DNA of 15,213 nucleotides, from the NCBI GenBank assembly GCA_900542505.1, contig UQNV01000050.1:1-15213 (forward strand), in the 5' to 3' direction. The position numbers and the translations under genes are program-made. Every line of letters begins with the position of its first letter. Within the stretch, counting starts at the first letter, position 1. Origin of the DNA: an uncultured Alistipes sp. Lineage in GTDB: Bacteria; Bacteroidota; Bacteroidia; Bacteroidales; Rikenellaceae. Shown here piece after piece: positions 6,403 to 14,397 of this stretch. Below the pieces are notes generated by a model. It saw only the letters and a list, made by a program, of their open reading frames with translations, did not search any database and had not been told where the DNA came from.

Positions 6403-8544
6403 TTATTCTTTTTTTGTTTTCTTCGTAGCTTGGGCCGCGGGTCTCTTCGCGGCGGCTTTCGCCGTCTTCGCCGTGGTCTTGGTCGCCTTCACCGCGGTGT
6501 CGGACTTCGCGGCGTCGGCCTTGGCTGTGGTTTTCGTTTTGCGGGTTGCGGGTTTCGTCTCCTCGGCGGCCTTGGCTGCCGTCTTGCTGCTCCGCTTCTT
6601 GGGTGCGGGCTCCGCGGGGCGGTGCGCCTCAATCATGCGGTAGATGTCCAGCACGGCCGCAACGCTCGTAGCCTGCGATACGGCACCGCGGGGTGCATAC
6701 GGGGGGTCGGCGTCGAACATCTCGTTGATGGAGCCGATGCAGTAGCTCTGAATCTCCTCGTTGAACGAGGCGAGCATCTCCTCGGCCTCGTGCAGGAAGC
6801 GGCCGCCGTCGATGTCGAAGCAGGCCTTGACGTAGAAGGCCAGGGGCCATACCCACACCGTGCCGTTCATTGCGGCCAGGTTGCGCTCGGCGGGCGTGCC
6901 GTCGAGCATGCCCTTGTAGAGCGGGTTGCGCGGCGAGAGGGTGCGCAGGCCGCGCGGGGTGAGCAGGTGCTGGCGCACGACGCGCAGCACGCCGAGCTGC
7001 TGCTCCTCGTCGAGCATCTTGTAGTCCAGACTGCAGGCGATGACCATGTTCGGACGGATGAACTTGTTGCACTCCATCTGGTTCACATAGTCGGCCAGGT
7101 AGCCTTCGGGCAGTATGAAGTGCTCGAGGAACGAGACCTTCGTGCGGGCGGGAAGCTCCTCCCACTCCTTGACGAAGGGCACGTCGCCGTTCTGGCGGGC
7201 AAGCGTCAGTGCGTAGCATACGGCGTTGTACCACAGAGCGTTAACCTCCACCTGGTAGCCGTTGCGCGGGGTCACGGCGCGGCCGTCGACCTTCGCGTCC
7301 ATCCAGGTGAGGGGCTCTGCGTCGGACCAGGCCCAGATGAGGCCGTTGTCGTGGAGCCGTACGCGGCCGTCGATGCCGCGGCGGTAGGATTCGAGCAGCT
7401 GCTTCATCACCTCGCCGTAGCGCTTCCAGATTTCCGCGGCACCCAGCTGCTTTTCGAGCTGCTGCAGCGTCCAGAAGAACCAGAGCGGGGCGTCGACCTC
7501 GGCCGAAGCGGAGTAGGAGCCGGTGAACATGCCGTCGCGCATCTCGCGCACGAGCGTGTCGAGCACGTCGATGCAGTCCTCCTTGTGGTCCTGTTCGAGC
7601 GTGATGCCCGGCAGGGAGAGGAAGGTCTCGCGGCCGATGACGCCGTGCCACGGATAGCCGGCCAGCACCTCGGTGCGGCCGCCCGGACGGCGGATGACGA
7701 ACTGACGCGCCGAGTGGCGCAGGCAGCTAATGAAGTCAATCTTGTGGGTGCGGCGGGCAATCGAGGCCTCGAACACCTCCTCGATGGTCTTTGTCGAGCC
7801 CATCTCGTCGAGCGAGGCCGAGAAGATGACGCTTTCGCCCTTCTTGAGCTCCATCTCGAAGTAACCGGTGGTGAGCAGGTCCTCGTGACCCTCGTAGCCG
7901 CGGGCCAGCTCCTGCTGGTACTCGAAGTTGTAGTACCAGTCGGGCGCGGGGACGAACTCCGCCTCGGGCTTGCTCGTCTGCAGATAGAGCCAGGGGAACG
8001 AGCCGTAGAGGCGGCACTTCACGCCGTTGACGGCCGGATAGGAGTGCCCGTCGGCCTCCATGTTGGCCTTCGAGAGTGCGTGCTTGTCGCGGAAGGCGAG
8101 GAACGGGCGCAGGCGCAGACGCGTCTGCGAGTGTGCGTCGACGAGCGTGTAGCGTATCATGAGCTGGGTGCGCTTGTGAATCCAGAGCATCTCCTTCTTG
8201 AGAATCACGCCGCCCACACGATAGGTAATCGTGGGGGTCGGAGTGTACTCGAAGTCGGTGATGTACTTGTGACCGCGCGGCTCATAGACGCCGGGGTAGC
8301 GGTGCAGGGCCAGGTTGAAGGACTGGTCATGCTGGATAACGGTCTCGTCAAGGGAGGATAGCAGCACGTAGGTACGGTCGCTGTCGTCGATGGGCGAGAC
8401 CATCAGACCGTGGTACTTGCGGGTATTGCAGCAGACAATCGTCGTGCCCATGTAACCGCCCAACCGGTCTGTCGAAAGCATTTCGCGCTGGAGCGAATAC
8501 TCCAGGTTGCCTAATTCGCTTTTGTCGAAGGTTAATGCTGACAT
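6403..8544 (-). CDS. Glycogen debranching enzyme (amylo-alpha-1,6-glucosidase, GDE_C/GH133) with basic tail
   Basis: A 713-residue protein. Residues 1 to about 260 are the N-terminal beta domain of bacterial debranching enzymes (TDRLGGYMGTTIVCCNTRKYHGLMV near 25-49). From about 280 to 640 comes the (alpha/alpha)6 glucosidase domain: LAGYPWHGVIGRETFLSLPG (294-313), LTWMDAKVDGRAVTPRNGYQVEVNAL (412-437, D416 a likely catalytic acid) and SINEMFDADPPYAPRGAVSQATSVA (605-629, E608). It removes alpha-1,6 branch stubs so that phosphorylase can continue. Residues 643-713 form an unusual tail of 18 Lys, 3 Arg, 21 Ala and 13 Thr, absent from typical family members as I know them. The ATG at 8544 follows an AT-rich promoter-like stretch; it lies 106 bp downstream of the fusion gene. 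Confidence 0.92.
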   Translation of the reverse strand: MSALTFDKSELGNLEYSLQREMLSTDRLGGYMGTTIVCCNTRKYHGLMVSPIDDSDRTYVLLSSLDETVIQHDQSFNLALHRYPGVYEPRGHKYITDFEYTPTPTITYRVGGVILKKEMLWIHKRTQLMIRYTLVDAHSQTRLRLRPFLAFRDKHALSKANMEADGHSYPAVNGVKCRLYGSFPWLYLQTSKPEAEFVPAPDWYYNFEYQQELARGYEGHEDLLTTGYFEMELKKGESVIFSASLDEMGSTKTIEEVFEASIARRTHKIDFISCLRHSARQFVIRRPGGRTEVLAGYPWHGVIGRETFLSLPGITLEQDHKEDCIDVLDTLVREMRDGMFTGSYSASAEVDAPLWFFWTLQQLEKQLGAAEIWKRYGEVMKQLLESYRRGIDGRVRLHDNGLIWAWSDAEPLTWMDAKVDGRAVTPRNGYQVEVNALWYNAVCYALTLARQNGDVPFVKEWEELPARTKVSFLEHFILPEGYLADYVNQMECNKFIRPNMVIACSLDYKMLDEEQQLGVLRVVRQHLLTPRGLRTLSPRNPLYKGMLDGTPAERNLAAMNGTVWVWPLAFYVKACFDIDGGRFLHEAEEMLASFNEEIQSYCIGSINEMFDADPPYAPRGAVSQATSVAAVLDIYRMIEAHRPAEPAPKKRSSKTAAKAAEETKPATRKTKTTAKADAAKSDTAVKATKTTAKTAKAAAKRPAAQATKKTKKE

Positions 8545-8571
8545 ATAATATAATTAAGTATATTCGGTCTC

Positions 8572-8602
8572 TAAATATAATCAAAAAAGTTCAAACGGAC
8601 AA
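8572..8602 (-). promoter_or_regulatory. Possible internal promoter before the debranching gene
   Basis: On the minus strand TTG (8600-8602) lies 20 bp before TATATTTA (8572-8579), a one-base departure from TAnnTTTG. The implied start is near 8566, giving a leader of about 22 nt to the ATG at 8544. The 106-bp gap is the only AT-rich break inside the four-gene run and contains no convincing terminator hairpin. The three downstream genes may therefore be expressed both from this site and by read-through. Confidence 0.45.
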
Positions 8603-8650
8603 CGGGTTCGTCGAAAAAACCGTTCCAGCGACCGTTTTACGCTTCCTGCC

Positions 8651-11600
8651 TCAGGCCCACTTCACCAGTGCAAAGTCCATGCGGTGCGGCAGGTGCGGGT
8701 TCTGCGGGAATACGCGCAGCGCAAAGTCGAACGTACCGGTCTCGTTGGGGGTGTAGTCGAGCGTGTAGGTGGCCAGCTCGCCCTCGACGGTCGATTGCGC
8801 GAAGGGAATCGTACGCAGCACGTTGACGTTCTGTCCGCCCACAATCTGCTGGGCGATGACCAGCTCGGCGCCGATGTCGCCCGGGTTGAGTCCCGCCAGG
8901 TCAATCTTCAGCTCGAAGTGGTACTTTTCGCCCACGAAGACGGCCTCCTTGTCAATCTTCACGCGCTGCGACTCCACGATGCGCACGCGGTCCCAGGCGG
9001 CCGAAACCTTGCGCTTCCAGGCTGCGATTTCACGCGCCAGGCGGTATCCGCCGGCCGTAATCTCGTGCTTGCGGGCAGCCAGCTTGTTGTAGAAGCGCTC
9101 CTCGTAATCCTTGAGCATGCGGTTGGTGGTGAAGTTCGAGGCGATGTCGGCCACGCACTTCTTGATGGAGTTCACCCACTCGTAGGGGATGCCCTCGCTG
9201 TTGCGCTTGTAGTACTTCGGGGCAATCTGCTCCTCGATGGTGTTGTAAATCATCTCGGCGTCGAGCTCGTCCTGATAGTGCTGGTCGGCGAAGGTGCGCT
9301 CCATGGGCAGGGCCCAGCCGGCGTCTTCGCGGTAGCCCTCGACCCACCAGCCGTCGAGCACCGAGAACTGCATCACGCCGTTCATCACGCACTTCTCGCC
9401 CGACGTACCCGAAGCCTCGAGCGGACGGGTCGGGGTGTTGAGCCATACGTCGACGCCCTGGACCATGCGGCGGGCGAGCTCCATGTCGTAGTTCTGCAGG
9501 AAGATGATTTTGCCTACGAACTGCGGCATGGCGGCCACCTCGACGATGCGCTTGATGAGGTCCTGACCCGGCTTGTCGTTGGGGTGAGCCTTGCCGGCGA
9601 AGATGAACTGCACGGGGCGCTCCTTGTTGTTGACGATGGCCGACAGACGGTCGAGGTTCGTGAAGAGCAGGTAGGCGCGCTTGTAGGTGGCGAAGCGGCG
9701 GGCGAAGCCGATGGTCAGCACCTCGGGCTTGATGCCCTCGATGACCTGAAGCATCTGGCGGGGCGACTCGAGACGTACCTGCGAGGGGTCGCTGTAACGC
9801 TTGCGGATATGCTTGATGAGCTTGTTCTTGAGGAACATGCGCTCGTTCCACAACTCGGCGTCGGGAATCTCATGCACCTTCTGCCATGCGGGGATGTCGT
9901 AGTCGTGGCCCTCGAAGCCCTCGGGGAAATAGCGGGCGTAGAGGCGGCGCAGGCTCGAGGCAATCCACGTCGGGAAGTGCACGCCGTTGGTGACGTAGCC
10001 GATGTGGAGCTCGTTCTTGAAGTAGCCCGGCCACATGTTGCCCAGAATCTCCTTCGAGACCTCGCCGTGGAGCCACGATACGCCGTTGACCTCCTGCGAG
10101 AGGTTGCAGGCCAGCACCGACATCGAGAACTTTTCGTTGGGGTCGTTGGGGTTGGTCTTGCCCAGGTTGATGTACTGCTCCCACGTGATGCCCAGCACGT
10201 CGGGGTAGTGCGACATGTACTGGCGAATCATCGACTCGGGGAAGGCGTCGTGACCGGCCGGCACGGGCGTATGGGTCGTAAAGAGCGACGAGGAGCGGAT
10301 GACCTCCAGCGCCTCCGAGAAGCTGAGCTTCTTGTGGTTGACCAGTTCGCGGATACGCTCGATGCCGATGAAGGCGGCGTGGCCCTCGTTGCAGTGGTAG
10401 ACATCGTTCTTGATGCCCAGCTTGCGCAGGGCGCGGATACCGCCGATGCCGAGCAGAATCTCCTGCTTGAGGCGGTTCTCCCAGTCGCCGCCGTAGAGGT
10501 AGTGGGTAATCTGGCGGTCCTCCTCGAGGTTGGCCTCGTAGTCCGTATCGAGCAGGTAGAGGTCCGTGCGGCCCACCTGGCACTTCCAGACGCGTGCCGA
10601 GAGCGTGCGGCCCGGGAAGGCGATGGTCACGATGACCCAGCCGCCGTTTTCGTCACGCACGGGCGAGATGGGCAGCTTGTAGAAGTTCTGAGCCTCGTAG
10701 GTGGCCTCCTGCGCACCCTGGGCCGAGAGACGCTGCGTGAAGTATCCGTAGCGGTAGAGCAGACCTACGGCCGTCATCGGGACGTTCTTGTCCGAGGCCT
10801 CCTTCAGGTAGTCGCCGGCCAGGATGCCCAGACCGCCCGAGTAGATTTTCAGCGACGAGTGCAGACCGTACTCCATCGAGAAGTAGGAGATGCTCGTGGC
10901 GCCTGCGGCCGGCTTCTCGGCCATGTAGGCCTGGAACTGGGCGTATACCGAGTCGAGGTGGGCGAGGAATTCGGAATCCTTCTCCAGCTTGTTGAGCCGC
11001 TCGACGCTCAGCTTGTCGAGGAAGGCGATGGGGTTGCGCTGGCACTCGTTCCAGAGCACGGGGTCAATCTCCTCGAAGAGGTCGCGTGCGCCGGGGTTCC
11101 AGCACCACCAGAGGTTGCGCGAGAGCTCCTCGAGGGCGCGCAGCCGCTTCGGGAGGGTCTTGTCGACCATCATGCGGTTCCAGTTGGGCTTCTCGACGAA
11201 GAGCTGCTGGCGGACGAAGTTGATTTGCTCGTTCTTGCTGCCGCCGTCGGTGGGCACGGTGCGGTTGGTGCGCTCCACGGAGCTCTCGACCGCCTCGGTA
11301 TAAGCGCGCTCGTAGGCCGTGTAGAGGTGCTCCCAGAGCGCCGTCTTCGAGATTTCATAGGCCGACGTACGCACCTGCTTGACCCGCTCCTCGGAGAGCT
11401 GGCTGAAGCGCACGAGCGCATCGGCGATTTTGCCCTCGACCTCGCGGGCGTTGAAGTCGTCGCGGCGGATGACCTCCACGCCGTCGTGCTCCTTGTGCGA
11501 GGCGACCCAGAGTCCGAAGCCGGCCAGCGTCGTGGTGATGGTCGGTACGGAGAAGGCCACCGACTCGAGCGGCGTATAGCCCCACGGCTCGTAGTAGGAG

Positions 11601-12901
11601 GGGAATACCGTGACGTCCATGCCCACGAGCAGCTCGTAGTAGTTCTTGTTGAAGATGCCGTCGTTCTGGTTGAGGTACGTGGGGACGAAGATGACCTTCA
11701 CCTTCGAGCCTGCGGTGGTCAGCACGCTGCCGTTGATGGCGTTGACGATGGGGTCCCACGTCTGGTTCTCGAGGTAGTGGGTCGAATACTTGTACTGGCT
11801 GCCGTCGATGGGCTTCGATGCGTCGGCGAGGTGTGCCTGCAGGTCGCGGCGCGGACCGCGGTTGCCGGCCGGTACGGTGATGTAGACCAGCACCTCGCGC
11901 TGGAGCTGGTCCGATGCGGCGAGCTGCTTGAGCGACTCGATGAAGACGTCGAGTCCCTTGTTGCGGAACTCGTAGCGGCCGCTGGTGCCGATGATGAGCG
12001 GCTCCGACGAGAACTTCTCGCCCAGGCAGGCCTCCGCAACCTCAATCATCGCCTTGCGGGCCTCGGCGCGCTTGGTGTCGTACTCGGCGCCGCTCCATAC
12101 GAAGTCGTTCTCGAAGCCGTTGGGCGTCACGCCGTCGACTTCGCGGCCCAGCAGGTACTTGCACTCGTTGGCCGTTATGTCGCTCACGGTCAGGAAGACG
12201 TCGTGGTAGGTGGCCGCCATCTTCTCGATGGAGTGCTTGGCCACGACGTTGAACTGGCGGGCCAGGCTGTCGGCGTTGAACTTCGTCAGCTCGCTGTAGA
12301 GCGAGAGTCCGTTGCCGGCGATGCAGCGGCCCGTGACGGTGGCATGGGTGGTGAAGACGGTGGCGATGTAGGGGGTTGCCTGGCGCAGGTAGAGTCCGCC
12401 GGCGGCGGTCATCCATTCGTGGAAGTGGGCGACGACCTTCTCGGTGGCCGTGCAGAAGTGCTCGGTGTAGGAGGCGATGACGATGCCTGCGGCGTAGCCG
12501 AAGAGCACCGGCTCGATGTAGTCCCACTGGCCCGAGATGGAGTCGACGTGGTAGGTCTCCCACAGTTTCTTGAGGATGTCGTCCTTCTTGGGGATGAGCG
12601 AGGTGAAGTCGACGAGGATGACCATCGGGCTGCCCTGCACCTTCCAGCGGCCGACGCGGATGCGCAGGCCCTCGGTGTAGACGCTCTGGCGCCACGACTT
12701 CAGCATCTCGAGGTCCTCTTCGAACTCGGGGTTCGTGCCCTCGTGCTGGAAGTCGGGACCGATAAGGATATAGTGGTCCCCGAATTTGCGGGTTGCGGTC
12801 AATGCTTTGGTCGAGATGACGGTGTGGATGCCGCCAACCTTGTTGCATACCTCCCAGCTTACCTCAAACAGGTAGTCGGGAGTCGTTTTGGCGTTGCTCA
12901 T
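8651..12901 (-). CDS. Fused GT3 glycogen synthase - GT35 alpha-glucan phosphorylase
   Basis: One 1416-residue polypeptide holding two opposing enzymes. Residues 1 to about 545 are a GT3 synthase, the animal/fungal type: FEVSWEVCNKVGGIHTVISTKA (12-33), VVAHFHEWMTAAG (156-168), FTTHATVTGR (183-192), TPNGF (259-263), GRYEFRNKGLDVF (308-320) and SYYEPWGYTPLE with the E-X7-E pair E438/E446. Residues about 575-1290 are an alpha-glucan phosphorylase of the short bacterial type: NLWWCWNPGARDLF (596-609), ISYFSMEYGLHSSLKIYSGGLG (671-692), THTPVPAGHD (876-885) and EASGTSGEKCVMNG with the PLP lysine K1170. A beta-rich domain (about 1310-1416) ends it. The Arg-rich glucose-6-phosphate site of animal GT3 is not seen. 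Start at 12901 fits the promoter and the GT3 alignment; the frame is open to 12970. Confidence 0.93.
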   Translation of the reverse strand: MSNAKTTPDYLFEVSWEVCNKVGGIHTVISTKALTATRKFGDHYILIGPDFQHEGTNPEFEEDLEMLKSWRQSVYTEGLRIRVGRWKVQGSPMVILVDFTSLIPKKDDILKKLWETYHVDSISGQWDYIEPVLFGYAAGIVIASYTEHFCTATEKVVAHFHEWMTAAGGLYLRQATPYIATVFTTHATVTGRCIAGNGLSLYSELTKFNADSLARQFNVVAKHSIEKMAATYHDVFLTVSDITANECKYLLGREVDGVTPNGFENDFVWSGAEYDTKRAEARKAMIEVAEACLGEKFSSEPLIIGTSGRYEFRNKGLDVFIESLKQLAASDQLQREVLVYITVPAGNRGPRRDLQAHLADASKPIDGSQYKYSTHYLENQTWDPIVNAINGSVLTTAGSKVKVIFVPTYLNQNDGIFNKNYYELLVGMDVTVFPSYYEPWGYTPLESVAFSVPTITTTLAGFGLWVASHKEHDGVEVIRRDDFNAREVEGKIADALVRFSQLSEERVKQVRTSAYEISKTALWEHLYTAYERAYTEAVESSVERTNRTVPTDGGSKNEQINFVRQQLFVEKPNWNRMMVDKTLPKRLRALEELSRNLWWCWNPGARDLFEEIDPVLWNECQRNPIAFLDKLSVERLNKLEKDSEFLAHLDSVYAQFQAYMAEKPAAGATSISYFSMEYGLHSSLKIYSGGLGILAGDYLKEASDKNVPMTAVGLLYRYGYFTQRLSAQGAQEATYEAQNFYKLPISPVRDENGGWVIVTIAFPGRTLSARVWKCQVGRTDLYLLDTDYEANLEEDRQITHYLYGGDWENRLKQEILLGIGGIRALRKLGIKNDVYHCNEGHAAFIGIERIRELVNHKKLSFSEALEVIRSSSLFTTHTPVPAGHDAFPESMIRQYMSHYPDVLGITWEQYINLGKTNPNDPNEKFSMSVLACNLSQEVNGVSWLHGEVSKEILGNMWPGYFKNELHIGYVTNGVHFPTWIASSLRRLYARYFPEGFEGHDYDIPAWQKVHEIPDAELWNERMFLKNKLIKHIRKRYSDPSQVRLESPRQMLQVIEGIKPEVLTIGFARRFATYKRAYLLFTNLDRLSAIVNNKERPVQFIFAGKAHPNDKPGQDLIKRIVEVAAMPQFVGKIIFLQNYDMELARRMVQGVDVWLNTPTRPLEASGTSGEKCVMNGVMQFSVLDGWWVEGYREDAGWALPMERTFADQHYQDELDAEMIYNTIEEQIAPKYYKRNSEGIPYEWVNSIKKCVADIASNFTTNRMLKDYEERFYNKLAARKHEITAGGYRLAREIAAWKRKVSAAWDRVRIVESQRVKIDKEAVFVGEKYHFELKIDLAGLNPGDIGAELVIAQQIVGGQNVNVLRTIPFAQSTVEGELATYTLDYTPNETGTFDFALRVFPQNPHLPHRMDFALVKWA

Positions 12902-12937
12902 GATATGATTCGTTTGACTGAATTTTATTTTTCGATA

Positions 12938-12953
12938 CGGATTTGAAAATCCG
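12938..12953 (-). other. Short hairpin at the predicted 5' end of the glycogen mRNA
   Basis: CGGATT and AATCCG form a perfect 6-bp stem with a four-base loop. It starts about where transcription should begin, 6-7 bp after the -7 box at 12959-12966. A hairpin at the very 5' end can protect an mRNA from 5'-end-dependent decay; that role is inferred. The rest of the leader (12902-12937) is A/T-rich. Confidence 0.5.
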
Positions 12954-12958
12954 CGTCG

Positions 12959-12989
12959 CAAAGGTAACACTTATATTTATATAAACCAA
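12959..12989 (-). promoter_or_regulatory. Bacteroidetes promoter of the glycogen operon
   Basis: On the minus strand TTGG (12986-12989) is followed after 19 bp by TACCTTTG (12959-12966), an exact TAnnTTTG -7 box at the normal spacing from a -33 TTG. The spacer is AT-rich (TTTATATAAATATAAGTGT). The start would be near 12953 and the leader about 52 nt. This is the best promoter in the window and supports the start codon at 12901 over the longer open frame, whose first codon would lie upstream of the -7 box. Confidence 0.8.
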
Positions 12990-13011
12990 CTAAAATAACA
13001 ACATAATACGC

Positions 13012-13029
13012 AAGGCGCCGCAGCGCCTT
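13012..13029 (-). terminator. Intrinsic terminator of hemW
   Basis: AAGGCGC (13012-13018) and GCGCCTT (13023-13029) form a 7-bp stem with a CGCA loop. Read leftward it is followed by a T-rich stretch (GCGTATTATGTTGTTATTTT). It lies about 33 bp past the hemW stop codon and just before the glycogen promoter, so it would separate the two leftward transcripts. The T-run is interrupted, so efficiency is uncertain. Confidence 0.55.
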
Positions 13030-13062
13030 ACGCTTTAAGTTACATTTTGTTGCGTTGGAAAG

Positions 13063-14175
13063 TTACGTTTCGAAAAAGGCCTCGATGACGGCGTCCGAAA
13101 CGAGGAACCGTTCGGGCGGAACGGCCACGTTTTTGCCCCGTATGACGAGCTCTCCGGCCTCGACGAACCGTTCGGCCGTGCGCAGGGCGTTTTCGCGCCG
13201 TTGCGGACCGAAACGTGCGGCGAGCCGGTCGAGGTTGATGCCTTCGGCCGTGCGCAGTGCCGTCATCACGTACTCGTTGTAGCGGTCGCGTTCCGTGAGG
13301 CGCTCGCCCCCGCCCTTCCCGCCGGCCAGGTAGTCCGTCACCGACGAGGGGTTCCAGCGCCTCGTCTGCCCGTCGAAGGAGTGGGCCGCCGGCCCGATTC
13401 CGAGGTAGGGGACGCCGCTCCAGTAGGCGCTGTTGTGGCGGGCGCGGAAGCCCGGGAGGGCGTAGTTCGAGACCTCGTAGTGCTCGTAGCCGGCGCGGGT
13501 GAGGGTGTCGTGGACGAGCAGGAACTCGCGTTCGCTCTGCTCCTCGTCGACGGCGCGCAGTTCGCCGCGCGAGGCCCTGCGGCCGAAGGCCGTGTCGGGC
13601 TCGATGGTGAGGTGGTAGGCCGAGACGTGCTCCACGCCCGCCTCGAGCAGCTGTGCGAGGCTGCGGAGGAGCGACTCGCTGCCGAAGCCCGGGATGCCGA
13701 AGATGAGGTCGGCCGTCAGGTTGCGGAATCCCTGCCGGCGCGCCTCGCGCAGCGCCTCGGCAGCCTGACGGGCCGTGTGGCGGCGGTTCATCATCCGCAG
13801 GCAGTCGTCGTCGAAGGACTGGATGCCGATGGAGAGACGGTCGACGCGCGTGTCGCTCAGCCGTGCGAGGTATTCGGGGGTCAGGTCGTCGGGGTTGGCC
13901 TCGACGGTCACCTCGTCGAACGAGGCGTCGGGGCGCCGTTCGACGACGCGGTCGATGAGCCGCTGCAGCGCCTCGGGCGGGCAGAGCGAGGGGGTTCCGC
14001 CGCCGAAGTAGAGCGTGCGGAGCGGTTCGCCGTCGAGCTCCGCGAGCCGTTCGTCGAGTTCGCGGTGCATCGCCTCGATGAGCGGCGGGAGCAGTTCGAG
14101 GCGTGCGCTCTTGTAGAAGTCGCAGTAGGCGCAGAAACGCTTGCAGAAGGGGATGTGGAAATAGATGCCCGCCAT
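13063..14175 (-). CDS. hemW: HemW-like radical SAM heme chaperone
   Basis: A 370-residue radical SAM protein, the usual HemW length. It begins MAGIYFHIPFCKRFCAYCDF with the CX3CX2C iron-sulfur motif (C11, C15, C18), then YFGGGTPS (56-63) for SAM binding, VTVEANPDDLTPEYL (89-103), RLSIGIQSFDD (113-123), MMNRRHT (128-134), FGIPG (159-163), RHNSAYW (246-252) and GIGPAAHS (259-266). HemW, long annotated as an oxygen-independent coproporphyrinogen III oxidase, binds heme and delivers it to client proteins; it differs from true HemN by the short N-terminus and the C-terminal HNxxYW segment. I chose ATG 14175 because the radical SAM domain starts there and the -7 box lies 7 bp upstream; the frame is open to 14412 but that extension is GC-rich and unlike the family. 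Monocistronic. Confidence 0.9.
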   Translation of the reverse strand: MAGIYFHIPFCKRFCAYCDFYKSARLELLPPLIEAMHRELDERLAELDGEPLRTLYFGGGTPSLCPPEALQRLIDRVVERRPDASFDEVTVEANPDDLTPEYLARLSDTRVDRLSIGIQSFDDDCLRMMNRRHTARQAAEALREARRQGFRNLTADLIFGIPGFGSESLLRSLAQLLEAGVEHVSAYHLTIEPDTAFGRRASRGELRAVDEEQSEREFLLVHDTLTRAGYEHYEVSNYALPGFRARHNSAYWSGVPYLGIGPAAHSFDGQTRRWNPSSVTDYLAGGKGGGERLTERDRYNEYVMTALRTAEGINLDRLAARFGPQRRENALRTAERFVEAGELVIRGKNVAVPPERFLVSDAVIEAFFET

Positions 14176-14182
14176 GACGTCG

Positions 14183-14190
14183 CAAAGGTA
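14183..14190 (-). promoter_or_regulatory. hemW -7 box, near-leaderless
   Basis: The minus-strand sequence TACCTTTG is an exact TAnnTTTG box and lies only 7 bp from the ATG at 14175. Transcription would begin within a base or two of the start codon. A weak -33 candidate (GGTTTCG) lies about 14-19 bp upstream. The same box, TACCTTTG, serves the glycogen operon and pckA. Confidence 0.6.
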
Positions 14191-14397
14191 CGAATTTTCG
14201 GACGAAACCGGCTCGCCGCCGGCCGTTTTTCGTCCGGTTGCGCAGCGGCGGGGCGGTCGGACGTGCGGCGGGCGTGGGGCCGGCGGCGTGCGGCATGCCG
14301 TGCGCGGGCCGTCGGCACGCGGCGGAGCGCTTTCGGGCGAAGCTGCATGGCTGCGGGCGGCGACAACGTTTGCCGGGTGGAAAATTGTGTCGCCGGG
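14191..14397. other. GC-rich intergenic stretch without a gene
   Basis: This part of the divergent hemW-pckA region is strongly GC-rich and contains short GCGGC/GTGCGG repeats and a 10-bp palindrome, CGGCATGCCG (around 14288-14300). No reading frame in it resembles a known protein and no promoter box for a separate transcript is clear. In contrast 14398-14480 is abruptly A/T-rich. Confidence 0.5.

Noticed and set aside
8684..12946. A 1420-codon open frame on the plus strand, antisense to the GT3-GT35 fusion; similar long antisense frames at 3982-5061, 5416-6390 and 6430-8361
   Set aside because: The opposite strand encodes conserved enzymes over the full length. The antisense frames lack stops because GC-rich codon use avoids TTA, CTA and TCA; their translations are Leu/Val/Arg/Gly-rich and resemble no known protein.
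12902..12970. Start of the fusion protein at 12970
   Set aside because: The alternative first codon lies upstream of the -7 box at 12959-12966, so it would not be in the mRNA, and the GT3 similarity starts after 12901.
14191..14397. Small RNA or toxin-antitoxin gene in the GC-rich gap before pckA
   Set aside because: No promoter box, terminator or plausible small protein could be identified, only short GC-rich repeats.
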